Of a DNA stretch of 64,000 nucleotides, positions 40,831 through 50,059 are shown one piece after another. Location of the stretch: the NCBI GenBank assembly GCA_035537875.1, contig DATLLJ010000035.1, positions 1 through 64,000 of the forward strand, in the 5' to 3' direction. The notes below the pieces were generated by a model. It was not told the DNA's origin. It did no database searches and saw nothing but the letters and a program-made list of their open reading frames with translations. The first letter of the stretch is position 1; every line of letters starts with the position of its first letter. The DNA is from DATLLJ01 sp035537875. GTDB taxonomy: Bacteria; Acidobacteriota; Vicinamibacteria; Vicinamibacterales; CAVVIG01. The position numbers and the translations under genes are program-made.

Positions 40831-41442
40831 ATGAAGAGTTCCGTCCGCACTCTGCTCGTCTTCGGCATGCTCGTGACAATCGTGCCTGCCGTCACGCATG
40901 CTCATTTCAGGCTGCTCGAACCTGCGTCATGGTTGATCGAAAACGAGCGTGGCGATCCGCAGAAAGCGGGTCCCTGCGGTGGCAGCAACACCGATTGGGG
41001 AAAACCAAGCTACATCGTCACGAAAGCCATGGGCGGGTCGAAGCTGCATCTCAAGGTCCAGGAGACGGTCTTCCACCCGGGGCATTATCGCGTGTCGCTG
41101 GCGGTGAACTCGCCCACCGAACTGCCGCCTGATCCCGAAACGCAGACCAAGCCGAGCGACCGCGGCCCCTGGTCGGTCACCGCCACAGTCCAGAACCCGC
41201 TGGCCATTCCGGTGCTGGCGGACGGGTTGTTCGTTCATACGGCTAGAGTGGATACGCCGTTTGAAACGGACGTGCAGCTCCCCAATATCAATTGCAAGAA
41301 GTGCACGCTTCAGGTCGTGCAGTGGATGGCCGAGCACGCCTTCAACAACCCCGGGGGCTACTCGTACCATCACTGCGCCGATCTGCAGATCACGGCAGAC
41401 CCCTCGAAGCCGATCGACAAAGGTTGGCCTGCTGAACGTTAA
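40831..41442 (+). CDS. Polysaccharide monooxygenase-like secreted protein (SCE4755-type)
   Basis: 203 residues. The signal peptide (LLVFGMLVTIVPAVTHA) would be cut to leave His25 as the first residue (HFRLLEPASW), the arrangement of copper 'histidine-brace' lytic polysaccharide monooxygenases. A second His candidate is in FHPGHYRVSL (residues 82-85). Conserved cysteines (GPCGGS, INCKKC, YHHCADLQ) suggest disulfides. It resembles a family of LPMO-like proteins described from myxobacteria rather than classical AA10. If active it would oxidise a polysaccharide with copper and H2O2 or O2; activity is unproven. It diverges from the fmdB-selenoprotein operon. Confidence 0.75.
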   Translation: MKSSVRTLLVFGMLVTIVPAVTHAHFRLLEPASWLIENERGDPQKAGPCGGSNTDWGKPSYIVTKAMGGSKLHLKVQETVFHPGHYRVSLAVNSPTELPPDPETQTKPSDRGPWSVTATVQNPLAIPVLADGLFVHTARVDTPFETDVQLPNINCKKCTLQVVQWMAEHAFNNPGGYSYHHCADLQITADPSKPIDKGWPAER

Positions 41443-41454
41443 CGGTCATGGTCT

Positions 41455-41483
41455 GGCGGGCGTCGTCGAAGGCGACGCCCGCC
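41455..41483 (+). terminator. 11-bp perfect hairpin without U-tract after the LPMO-like gene
   Basis: GGCGGGCGTCG (41455-41465) pairs with CGACGCCCGCC (41473-41483) over a seven-base loop, beginning 12 bases after the stop codon. No T-run follows. Bases 41484-41639 hold no further signal I can see. Confidence 0.6.
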
Positions 41484-41639
41484 GGCCCGTTCGAAGGAGC
41501 TCGGGCCGCGCTTCCGCCGCCGCGTGAGCCACTCACTCCTCCTCCATCAGCCTGACGATTTCCGCACATCTACTCTCGCCGTTTCGCGCACGACGACTGT
41601 CTTCGATCGCCGCGAGCTGGAGTCGGATGCGTGCGGGAC

Positions 41640-42656
41640 TCAGTGCGAATAGATGGTGTGATAGTTCTTGCGGAAGCCCGTTCGGCGATTCATCAGCTCG
41701 AAGCGTCCATCTGCTTCGGCGGTCAATTTGATCCAATACGCGGTCTCGCCCTCGTCGACGTTCGCGATGAAGTCGTCAGCGGCGTTCTTCGCATCTGGAT
41801 GATGCGAGGCGTGCAGCTGCCACAGGTCCATGTCCGGTCGAGATCCCAGCGTACGGAGCGAATCCGGTGCGCCCCCCTTGACCGCGCTGTTGTTCAGGAT
41901 CGCGACCTGGGGCTGAAGTGCCGTGAGCATGGCGGGCACGTTGGAGTCGTAGTTCCCGTGGTGCGCGACGAGATACGCCGACACCCGGCCGAGCAGGTTC
42001 GTCGGGCACACGAGCTTGCCGAGCGTGTTGCCGCTCAAATCCCCCAGCGCGACAAAACGGAATGCCCCCATCTGAAGCCGAAGGCCGATCGATCGGACAT
42101 TCTCGGTGCCATCCTCGACGTGGTTCTCGAGCGTGGCGCACCCGGCGTTGCTTTGTCCTCCCCCAGCTAGTGGCTGCGACACCAGCTCACCGGAAACGCT
42201 GACGACCTCGACGTCGAGCCCGGCGAGCGCCAGGCGATCGCCCGGACGCGGGACCAGATGTTTCCGATCGGCCCGGACCGGCTCGTAGGCGCGAAATCCA
42301 TTGACGGCCATTCGGTCGGTGCCGAGTGGCTCGCCGTAGTCGATGAAGGTGCCGATCGGAATTCGCGCGGCAAGCTCCGGCACGCCGCCCACGTGATCGT
42401 TGTGAAAATGCGTAATGACGAGATAGTCGATGCGATCGATGCCGGCGTCCGCAATTGCGGCGAGAATTCTATCCGGATCCCGCGAGCCCCGATTTCCCCC
42501 GTATCCTGCGTCTATCAGCAAAGACTCGCCCGCCGGCGTCACGATGAGCGTGGCCTGCCCCCCTTCCACGTCGATGAAGTAGATCTGCAGATCTCTGGCG
42601 GAAGTGGGATTCGCCACCAGCACAAGCAGCGAAACGAGTAGAACGAGGCGCGGCAT
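41640..42656 (-). CDS. Secreted ComEC/Rec2-like metallo-beta-lactamase-fold protein
   Basis: 338 residues with a signal peptide (LVLLVSLLVLVANPTSA). The fold begins LQIYFIDVEGGQATLIVTPA, typical of the stand-alone ComEC-type MBL domain, and has THFHNDHVGG as zinc motif, FVALGDLSG and AYLVAHHGNYDS. Unlike true ComEC there is no channel domain, so it is unlikely to import DNA alone; a secreted hydrolase, perhaps nuclease or phosphodiesterase, is more likely. Monocistronic by position. Confidence 0.88.
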   Translation of the reverse strand: MPRLVLLVSLLVLVANPTSARDLQIYFIDVEGGQATLIVTPAGESLLIDAGYGGNRGSRDPDRILAAIADAGIDRIDYLVITHFHNDHVGGVPELAARIPIGTFIDYGEPLGTDRMAVNGFRAYEPVRADRKHLVPRPGDRLALAGLDVEVVSVSGELVSQPLAGGGQSNAGCATLENHVEDGTENVRSIGLRLQMGAFRFVALGDLSGNTLGKLVCPTNLLGRVSAYLVAHHGNYDSNVPAMLTALQPQVAILNNSAVKGGAPDSLRTLGSRPDMDLWQLHASHHPDAKNAADDFIANVDEGETAYWIKLTAEADGRFELMNRRTGFRKNYHTIYSH

Positions 42657-42731
42657 CCGACCTGAGGTGTCTCACGAGACGATACACCAGCCGCGCCGGA
42701 AAGACGACGAGGAAGTTGCGTTCCTAGTTCA

Positions 42732-43232
42732 TTAGCATGCACCGACCACCTGCTTGATCGCGGTCACGGTCAGCTGCTCGACTTTCTTCTCGGGATTGCC
42801 CGCGGTTTCCACTTGCGGCTTTGGCTCGCCGTCGGCCCGCGGGGGCTCGTGCGTCGGCGCAGCAGCCGCGGCCGGCCTGGCCGTGATTTCCACCTTGTGA
42901 CCGACGAAGGGCTTCATGTCGAGCGGCGCCACGCTGGCGCGGTCCAGCCGTTTTTCAGCCTTGAGCTCGTATTCCGTTTCCGCCTGAACGGCGGCGCCCG
43001 CGGCAGACGCGGCTGCGGCGGCGCCGGACGGAGTCGCCGTCACGGCCGGAATGACCGCTGCGTTCGTCAATTTGAACGTCGCTTCGTCGGGACCGGCGAC
43101 CAGGCAACCGGTGATCAGCTTGGTGTCGTGCGCCGACTCAGGCGCAACAGGAGTCGTTCGATCGCCCTCCTGCGCCAACGGAGTTGCACATATCAGCCAG
43201 CTCACTGCCAGCGTCCACCCTATCGTCCTCAT
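42732..43232 (-). CDS. Secreted protein of unknown function
   Basis: 166 residues with a signal peptide (IGWTLAVSWLICATPLAQ). The mature part has LITGCLVAGPDEATFKLTNA, an Ala-rich stretch, a second beta-rich block (AETEYELKAEKRLDRASV, FVGHKVEITARP), a Pro/Glu/Lys linker and a C-terminal TVTAIKQVVGAC. The GCL...FxLTNA and VGHKVEITG-like pattern recurs in small secreted proteins of this lineage as far as I recall, without known function. Two cysteines, near each end, may pair. Confidence 0.7.
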   Translation of the reverse strand: MRTIGWTLAVSWLICATPLAQEGDRTTPVAPESAHDTKLITGCLVAGPDEATFKLTNAAVIPAVTATPSGAAAAASAAGAAVQAETEYELKAEKRLDRASVAPLDMKPFVGHKVEITARPAAAAAPTHEPPRADGEPKPQVETAGNPEKKVEQLTVTAIKQVVGAC

Positions 43233-43367
43233 GACTGCCTCCGCTGCAGCTCACAACGAGCCGCCAGCAAACGCGATGCAATATGGCCGCCGACACGCGG
43301 ATTATGGAAGGGGTGGCTCCGGGACAGACTGGGCGGTTACCCCGACTGCCCGTGCGGCAACCGCACG

Positions 43368-43910
43368 TCAGTGAGGGGGAAAGTTCGTTGCGAGATACTT
43401 GAGGATGATCGGGATCTGATCGTCGGTCAGCGGCGCGCCCTCGCCGATCATCGCGTTGAGCAGTTCGAACCAGTCTTCGACCGAACCACCATGGGTCCTC
43501 ACCCGCTGCAGGTCGTGACACATGGTGCAGATGGTCAGCACGATCGCCTTGCCCTCGCCGTCGGGAAGGGGGCCGTGGAACCGCACGAGATAGTCGGTCA
43601 ACACCGGCACGTCGCTCGGATCGACCTTCGCGCCCTTCTCGAGCATCGTCGCGATCGTTTTCGACCATGCCGCCTCGTCCATCGCGGCGGTCTGGATCGG
43701 GCGAATCGTGTGACAGCCGACCGCGCTGCAGCTGGCATTCATCACACGCTCGCCACGCTGGTAGCGCTCGAACAGCAACTGCTGCTCGGATTTCTGCGGC
43801 GCCGCGGCAGGGGTCCCGGCAGGCTGTTGTCCACTGACGACGATCGTCAGCGCTACCGCCCACGCCGATACCAATCCCAGGACCCGTCGAGTGGAGGGTT
43901 TCATCGACAC
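43368..43910 (-). CDS. Small exported c-type cytochrome-like protein
   Basis: 180 residues with a signal peptide ending near VVSGQQ. One standard heme motif CTMCH is present near residue 130; an earlier segment CSAVGCH (Cys61, Cys66, His67) has the rarer C-x4-C-H spacing. The two halves look like repeated domains (NASCSAVGCHTIRPIQTAAM and LTICTMCHDLQRVRTHGGS), resembling the heme domains of quinohemoprotein-type dehydrogenases. It starts 13 bases after the stop of the upstream diheme cytochrome, so they form one unit. Role: periplasmic electron transfer. Confidence 0.82.
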   Translation of the reverse strand: MSMKPSTRRVLGLVSAWAVALTIVVSGQQPAGTPAAAPQKSEQQLLFERYQRGERVMNASCSAVGCHTIRPIQTAAMDEAAWSKTIATMLEKGAKVDPSDVPVLTDYLVRFHGPLPDGEGKAIVLTICTMCHDLQRVRTHGGSVEDWFELLNAMIGEGAPLTDDQIPIILKYLATNFPPH

Positions 43911-43922
43911 GGAAGCTCCAGC

Positions 43923-44738
43923 TTATTTTTGCGGCGGCTCGCCGAGAGTCACCGTCTTGAGGGTCGCTGCGTCTGTCGCCAGCTCGGTGGCGCCGGCCGG
44001 ATACTGGTTCGAGCTGAGAATGAAGGCGACGACGTCGGCCGTCTGCTGCGGCATCAGCGAACCGGGCGCGGTGAGCGGCATCGTTGTCTGGACGAGCTCG
44101 AGGAGCTCGCCCACCGATTTGGTCTTCCAGTTGGTCGCGAATTCTTTCCCGGCCAGCGGCGGGCCGACGCCGCCGGTCAATTTCGGATCGTGGCAGGCCG
44201 CGCAGTTGTCCGTATAGACGCTTTCACCGCGTTTCGCCTGTGCAGCCGCATAGAGACCGGCGCCTGCCGCAGGCGCGGCGCCAGGGCTGGCGGATCCGGT
44301 GGTGACGGCGCCGGGCTCGGCCATCTTCACTGCCTTGAGTGCGGCGAGATCCGAGGGGAGCGGCGTGCTGCCTGACGGATATTTGTTGAAGCTCAGGATG
44401 AAGGACAAGACGTCTGCCGCTTGCTCCGGAGTGAGCGTCCCGGGAGAAGTCAGCGGCATCGTCGTCTTGATGCGATCGAACAAATCTCCGACCGTCATCT
44501 CCTTCCATGCGGTGATGAATTCCATGCCGGCGAGCGCGGGACCGACGCCGCCTGTCAACATGGGGTCGTGACAGGCCGCACAATTGTCGGTGTACACCAT
44601 CTCGCCACGCTTCGCCTGTTCGGCGGCAAAGACACCGTCGTTCACGGAACGGGCCTGTTGCGCGCGCACAACCGAAGCCGAAAAGGCAGCGGCAATCGCC
44701 ATTCCAATGAACGTCGCAATGAGCGCCTTGTGCCTCAT
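43923..44738 (-). CDS. Exported diheme cytochrome c with duplicated domain
   Basis: 271 residues: signal peptide (FIGMAIAAAFSASVVRA) and two near-identical cytochrome c domains joined by an Ala/Gly linker. Each has CAACHDP followed by LTGGVGP and a later axial Met candidate (TTMPLTSPG / TTMPLTAPG). Domain duplication is obvious from sequence: KRGEMVYTDNCAACHDP versus KRGESVYTDNCAACHDP. It should carry electrons in the periplasm, probably with the cytochrome-like protein encoded 13 bases downstream. The redox partner enzyme is not in view. Confidence 0.9.
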   Translation of the reverse strand: MRHKALIATFIGMAIAAAFSASVVRAQQARSVNDGVFAAEQAKRGEMVYTDNCAACHDPMLTGGVGPALAGMEFITAWKEMTVGDLFDRIKTTMPLTSPGTLTPEQAADVLSFILSFNKYPSGSTPLPSDLAALKAVKMAEPGAVTTGSASPGAAPAAGAGLYAAAQAKRGESVYTDNCAACHDPKLTGGVGPPLAGKEFATNWKTKSVGELLELVQTTMPLTAPGSLMPQQTADVVAFILSSNQYPAGATELATDAATLKTVTLGEPPQK

Positions 44739-45182
44739 GTCGGCAATTGTAGCACACGGCTTTTGGCCGAAAATCGGACCAAGACCGCATCAAAAGCATC
44801 ATGTTCACTCGAGCGTCGCAGGTAAACGCCGAGCATGATGACGTCGTAATCTCAAGAGCGGGTCAAGCTCTGCCCGGCCACATGTGACGCGGATCGTGCG
44901 GATTGGTTCAGCGACAAGTCGAGACCGATTGCCTTGATCGCGCGTGTCCTGACGCGTGCTGTGCGGTCAGAGACCGTGACCGAACCGACCTGTCGCACGC
45001 CGTCCCCGTCGTTCATCTTCTTGATCGTCGGATGCTGCTCAGTCGTCTCAGCGGCGGCGCAGTGCCTGCTCGTGCCGTGCTCAGCGCATCGACGGGATAG
45101 AGTGAATCGTTGGTAATCGTTCGATTGCGGGACCATACTGGACCATTCCCGGTTCACCTCGGGCGGCTGCAGGAGGTGGCGC
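44739..45182. other. 444-base intergenic region without a supportable gene
   Basis: This gap separates the divergent cytochrome and DUF5916 genes. It holds a 6-bp inverted repeat (CGGTCA at 44964-44969, TGACCG at 44977-44982) and short open frames whose translations look like noise. No tRNA, riboswitch or terminator was recognised. Confidence 0.5.
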
Positions 45183-47516
45183 GTGCGGGCAGGTACCCCC
45201 TGGGTCGCGGTCGCGACCGTATTCACGATGCTTGCCTCGCTGGCATCCGACTCGGCCGCAGCCCAGGACGAGGGCGCTCGTCCCGCTCCTGCTCCAGGCG
45301 TCACGAATCCTATAAGCCTCGAAGGTGTACAAGGCGGCCCGGTCGGCCCGGCGCCTCGCGACGGCGCTCGCCCTGCACGGCCGGCGCTCACACCCGTCCG
45401 CGCCCAGCAGGCGCCGTCGATTGACGGACGACTCGACGACGCCATCTGGCGAAGCGCGGCGCTCATCGACACCTTCGTTCAGGAAGAACCCATCGAAGGC
45501 GCGCCGGCGTCGGAGCAAACCGAGGTCCGCGTCGCGTACGACAGCGAGCGGCTGTACATCGGCATTGCAGCGCACTATGCCGACGTCAACCTGAGACGAG
45601 CGAACCGCTCCGATCGTGACCGGACCGACGAGGACGATACGGTGACGGTCTTCCTGGAGCCGTTCCTCGATTACATCCGCGGCTATTCGTTCTCGGTCAA
45701 TGGTTACGGCGTGCAACGCGATTCGATGATCGTCGTGCAGAACGCGCAAAGTGACGCCGGCGGAAACACTTCCTTCAACGCCCTCTACTATTCAGGCGGC
45801 CAGCTCGTGGAAGACGGATGGACCGCCGAAATGGCCATCCCGTTCAAGAGTCTCAGGTACCCGGGCCGTGGCGCCGGGGAGGTCCATCGTTGGGGATTTC
45901 AGGTGAGGCGCACGATTCGGAGCAAGGACGAAAGCGCCGTCTGGTCCCCCGTCTCGCGCGCCGATCCGAACTTCCTCGGGCAGATCGGTCTGCTCACAGG
46001 GATGACCGATTTCTCGACCGAGCGGAACCTGGAACTCCTCCCGACCTTCACCGCCATCCAGACGGGGACGCTCAACGCAACAACTGGAGAGTTCACGATC
46101 GACGATGTCGAAGAAGGTGGAGTGGATCTGAAGTACGGGATCAACTCGAACGTCACGTTCGACTTCACGTACAACCCCGATTTCTCGCAGATCGAATCCG
46201 ACAACCAACAGATCGAGGTCAACCGGCGCTTTCCAATCAATTTCCCGGAGTTGCGGCCCTTCTTCCTCGAGGGCCGGGAAATCTACGAGATCCCTGGAGG
46301 ATTCAGACCGGTCCAGACCCGGCGGATTGTCGACCCGCGCTACGCGGCGAAGCTCACCGGAAAAATCAGCGCCCGCACGTCGCTCGGCCTCTTCTTTGCC
46401 GATGACGAAGCCCCTGGAAAAGTCGAGAGCTCGATCGATCCGGCCTACGGCCAGAAGGCGCAGAACGTGCTGGCGCGCGTGAAGTACGACCTCTATCGGA
46501 ACGCACATGTCGGCGGGATCTTCACCGACCGAGAGTTCCTCGATGGTTACAGCCGGCTCGTGGGTTTCGATACCGCTCTGCCGATCGGTGTCAGCAAGAA
46601 CTTCGGCCTCCGCTTTTACAAGAGCGAATCGCTGGCCAATAACGCCCGGGTCGGCGGATGGGCGACGGAAAACACCTTCAGGCACAACGGCCGGAACCTG
46701 GGCTGGAGTCTCATTCACAACGCCATTTCGCCTCAGTTTGGCAGTCAATTGAGCTTCATCGAGCGGACCGATCAGATACAGTCGATGCCGTCGATCAGCT
46801 ATCGCTGGTATCCCGAGACATGGATCCGCAACTGGGGGCCCAACTTCGGCAACCCGCGTCTGTGGGACTTCAACGGCGTCCTCCAGAACGAAGACTACAC
46901 TCCCCGCGTCAGCTTCTCCTTTGCCAAGAACATCACCCTCAATACGGGGTTCACACGGGCGATGGAGCGGTATCGCGACATCCCGTTCCACAAGAACACC
47001 TGGTCGATCTCAAGCAATGTGAACACGAGCCGGAAGATCTCCCTGTCGGCCAGCTTCGACAAAGGCGACGAGATCCGCTTTACCGTCAACCCGTATCTCG
47101 GGCGAAGCCGGGAATACGCCGCCACCGTCACGGCGCGACCGACGTCCCGCTTGCAGTCGGCGTTCAGAATCACCGCGAGCCGATTCATGGACCCCCGCAG
47201 CGGCAGCGATGAATTGGTGTTCAACGTCAAGATCCTGCGCTCGACGACAACCTACCAGTTCACCCCGCGTCTGCTCATACGGAACATCTGGGAGCTCAAC
47301 ACCGGGCAAGGCTCGAGGCATACGACGTTCGAGAACTTCCTGGTGACCTACCGCGTGAACAGCGGCACGGTGTTCTACGTGGGATACGACGACCGATTCC
47401 GCCAGGAGAGCACGGTCGAGGACCAGGTCATCGTCGACACATCCTATCGGCGTACGAATCGGGCGATCTTCACCAAACTCAGCTACCTGTTCAGGCGGGG
47501 CGGGGCTGCCGAATAG
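45183..47516 (+). CDS. CBM9/DUF5916 outer-membrane protein, paralog A
   Basis: 777 residues from a GTG start; signal peptide WVAVATVFTMLASLASDSAAA. After a Pro/Ala linker comes a CBM9/DOMON-like carbohydrate- or heme-binding domain (APSIDGRLDDAIWRSAALID ... RGYSFSVNGYGVQRD, WTAEMAIPFKSLRYP), then a DUF5916 region (LTFDFTYNPDFSQIES-type segment, FPELRPFFLEGREIYEIPGG) predicted as an outer-membrane beta-barrel, ending SYLFRRGGAAE. Function of DUF5916 is unknown; surface binding or uptake of glycans or peptides is suggested. First of three tandem copies on one strand. Confidence 0.88.
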   Translation: MRAGTPWVAVATVFTMLASLASDSAAAQDEGARPAPAPGVTNPISLEGVQGGPVGPAPRDGARPARPALTPVRAQQAPSIDGRLDDAIWRSAALIDTFVQEEPIEGAPASEQTEVRVAYDSERLYIGIAAHYADVNLRRANRSDRDRTDEDDTVTVFLEPFLDYIRGYSFSVNGYGVQRDSMIVVQNAQSDAGGNTSFNALYYSGGQLVEDGWTAEMAIPFKSLRYPGRGAGEVHRWGFQVRRTIRSKDESAVWSPVSRADPNFLGQIGLLTGMTDFSTERNLELLPTFTAIQTGTLNATTGEFTIDDVEEGGVDLKYGINSNVTFDFTYNPDFSQIESDNQQIEVNRRFPINFPELRPFFLEGREIYEIPGGFRPVQTRRIVDPRYAAKLTGKISARTSLGLFFADDEAPGKVESSIDPAYGQKAQNVLARVKYDLYRNAHVGGIFTDREFLDGYSRLVGFDTALPIGVSKNFGLRFYKSESLANNARVGGWATENTFRHNGRNLGWSLIHNAISPQFGSQLSFIERTDQIQSMPSISYRWYPETWIRNWGPNFGNPRLWDFNGVLQNEDYTPRVSFSFAKNITLNTGFTRAMERYRDIPFHKNTWSISSNVNTSRKISLSASFDKGDEIRFTVNPYLGRSREYAATVTARPTSRLQSAFRITASRFMDPRSGSDELVFNVKILRSTTTYQFTPRLLIRNIWELNTGQGSRHTTFENFLVTYRVNSGTVFYVGYDDRFRQESTVEDQVIVDTSYRRTNRAIFTKLSYLFRRGGAAE

Positions 47517-47664
47517 GCCTGCCGGACCGGCTGGGCCAGCCCCGAAAAACGTGGAGCAAGCGCCCCGACACTGATGTTAGAATGACCGCTCTGCCGAGCA
47601 TAGAGCACCGCCCTCGAAGCGGCGAACCGGTCTCCTAGTTTCCATTTCTCCCGAGAAGAGAAGG

Positions 47665-50025
47665 ATGCTTTTGAACTTGAAGCCTGTGAGGCTCTGTCTT
47701 TCGTCGATCGCATTGGTGGCGCTGCTCGGCTCCTCCTCGTCCGCTCAGACACCAGCGACGGCCTCGGGCGGCTCTCAACCTCAAGGCGAAGGGACAGGCC
47801 GGGGCAATCCGGGAACCCTGACCCTTCAAGGCGGCCAGGCGGGAGAGGTTCAGCAGGCACCGCGGTCCAGCGCGGCCGGCGGCCGACCGACGCTCACGGC
47901 CGTCCGTGCCGAGCAGGCACCGACGATCGACGGACGCCTGGACGATGCCATCTGGCGCAACGCCGCCCTGATCGACACGTTCGTGCAGGAAGAGCCGCTC
48001 GAAGGCGCCCCGGCGACGGAGAGAACCGAAGTGCGGGTCGCGTATGACAGCGATCAGCTCTATTTCGGCATCAGGGTGTATTACTCCGACATGAGCTTGA
48101 TGAGGACGAACCGTTCGGACCGCGACAAGCTCGACAACGACGACACGGTCACGGTGTACCTGGAGCCGTTTCTCGATTACCTCCGCGGCTACGCGTTCGC
48201 GGTGAACGGATATGGCGTGCAGCGCGACTCGATGGTCGTCGTGCAGAATGCGCAAAGTACCGCGAGCGGTGAGCTCTCGTTCAACGTGCTCTATTACTCG
48301 GGCGGACAGCTTGTCGAAGACGGGTGGACGGCGGAAATGGCCATCCCGTTCAAGAGCCTCCGCTACCCTGGGAAAGGCGCCGGAGAAACCCATCGCTGGG
48401 GCTTTCAGGTCCGGCGCGAGATCAAGAGCAAGGACGAAAAGGTCGTCTGGTCGCCGGTGTCGCGGAACAACTCGAACTTCCTCGGTCAGATCGGGCAGTT
48501 GACGGGAATGACCGATCTGTCGGTTCAGCGCAACTTCGAGCTGCTGCCGACGTTCACCGCCGTGAATACCGGTGTGCTCAACACGTCAACAGGTGAGTTC
48601 GGGACTGACAATGCCACAGACGCCGGGATCGGTGCCAAGTACGGCATCACGTCGAACCTGACCTTCGACTTCACTTACAATCCCGACTTCTCGCAGATCG
48701 AGTCCGACACCCAGCAGATCGAGATCAACCAGCGCTTCCCGCTCAATTACCCGGAGCTGCGACCGTTCTTTCTTGAAGGGCGCGAGATCTACGAGATTCC
48801 CGGTCGACCGCAGCCGGTGCAGACGCGCAAGATTGTCGACCCCAGGTACGGCGCCAAGCTGACAGGAAAAGTCGCACAGCGCTGGTCGGTCGGCATGTTC
48901 GTCGCCGACGACGAGGCGCCTGGCAAAGTGGACGACATCGCCAGCCCGGCATACGGACAACGGGCGCAGAACGTGCTCGGCAGGGTCAAGTACGATTTGT
49001 ACCGGAACTCGCACGTTGGCGTCATCTTCACCGACCGCGAGTTCCTCAACGACTTCAGCCGGCTCATCATGACGGACACGGGACTTCGCCTTGGCGAGAC
49101 CGGGAATTTCGGGTGGCGGTTCTACAAGTCGAGCCAGGAGGAAGCCTCGATCCCGAAGCAAGGCTGGGCGACGGAAATGAGCATCCGACGGAACAGCCGG
49201 AACATCAACTGGGCCGTCATCGCCAATGCGATCTCACCCGAGTTCGGCAACGCGCTCAGCTTCGTGCAGCGCACCGACCAGATACAAATCATGGCGCCGC
49301 AGTTCTCCTACCAGTGGTACCCGGAGGGCTTGATCCGCAACTGGAGCGCCGGCTACAACATGCCGCGACTCTACGATTTCGACAGTCACGAGCTGCTCGA
49401 GGCCAACTACCAGCCGAACGTGCGCTTCCAGTTCGCGAGGAACGTGCGCGTCGATGCGAGCGTCCTTCGGCAAATGGAGAGCTATCGTGGCATCGATTTC
49501 TGGAAGACGCGGTGGAACCTCTCGGGCAACGTCAATACGAGCCGCAAGATCTTGTTCTCCTACGGCGTGAGCGACGGAGATCAGATCCGCTTCGTCGCGA
49601 ACCCCTTCCTGGGCAGGCTGCTCGATTACAACGTGTCGGCGACCTTCCGTCCGACCTCGCGCCTCGACTCGCGCCTGCAGATCGACGTCAACCGGTTCAC
49701 CGACCCCGTGGAGCAGCGCCAGGAATTCCACGTGCGGATCCTCCGCTCGTCGACGACCTACCAGTTCACGCCGCGGCTGTTGGTGCGCAACATCCTCGAG
49801 CTCAACACGGGAGCCGGCTCGAACCACACGCTCTTCGAGAACATCCTTCTGACGTACCGCGTGAATTCCGGGACCGTCTTCTACTTCGGCTACGACGATC
49901 GCTTCAAGGAAGCCAACGCGATCAACGCCCAGCTGTTCTCGGATCCCGCCTACAAGCGCACGAATCGAGCCATCTTCACCAAGTTGCAGTACCTGTTCCG
50001 CAGCGGGGGCGGCGGCGGGGAGTAA
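47665..50025 (+). CDS. CBM9/DUF5916 outer-membrane protein, paralog B
   Basis: 786 residues; signal peptide LSSIALVALLGSSSSAQ. Same architecture as its neighbours with highly similar core segments (APTIDGRLDDAIWRNAALID, WTAEMAIPFKSLRYPGKGAG, YPELRPFFLEGREIYEIPGR) but a different linker and loop sequences. It ends LQYLFRSGGGGGE. The 148-base gap from paralog A may hold its own promoter; the gap to paralog C is only 34 bases, so B and C are likely co-transcribed. Divergence in predicted outer loops would suit ligand diversification. Confidence 0.88.
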   Translation: MLLNLKPVRLCLSSIALVALLGSSSSAQTPATASGGSQPQGEGTGRGNPGTLTLQGGQAGEVQQAPRSSAAGGRPTLTAVRAEQAPTIDGRLDDAIWRNAALIDTFVQEEPLEGAPATERTEVRVAYDSDQLYFGIRVYYSDMSLMRTNRSDRDKLDNDDTVTVYLEPFLDYLRGYAFAVNGYGVQRDSMVVVQNAQSTASGELSFNVLYYSGGQLVEDGWTAEMAIPFKSLRYPGKGAGETHRWGFQVRREIKSKDEKVVWSPVSRNNSNFLGQIGQLTGMTDLSVQRNFELLPTFTAVNTGVLNTSTGEFGTDNATDAGIGAKYGITSNLTFDFTYNPDFSQIESDTQQIEINQRFPLNYPELRPFFLEGREIYEIPGRPQPVQTRKIVDPRYGAKLTGKVAQRWSVGMFVADDEAPGKVDDIASPAYGQRAQNVLGRVKYDLYRNSHVGVIFTDREFLNDFSRLIMTDTGLRLGETGNFGWRFYKSSQEEASIPKQGWATEMSIRRNSRNINWAVIANAISPEFGNALSFVQRTDQIQIMAPQFSYQWYPEGLIRNWSAGYNMPRLYDFDSHELLEANYQPNVRFQFARNVRVDASVLRQMESYRGIDFWKTRWNLSGNVNTSRKILFSYGVSDGDQIRFVANPFLGRLLDYNVSATFRPTSRLDSRLQIDVNRFTDPVEQRQEFHVRILRSSTTYQFTPRLLVRNILELNTGAGSNHTLFENILLTYRVNSGTVFYFGYDDRFKEANAINAQLFSDPAYKRTNRAIFTKLQYLFRSGGGGGE

Positions 50026-50059
50026 GCATTAGCCCGACCAGGTTCAGGCGGGAGACATC

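Noticed and set aside
44934..45116. Small plus-strand open frame with several Cys in the gap before the DUF5916 genes
   Set aside because: No ribosome site, no recognisable domain, and composition typical of a non-coding stretch.
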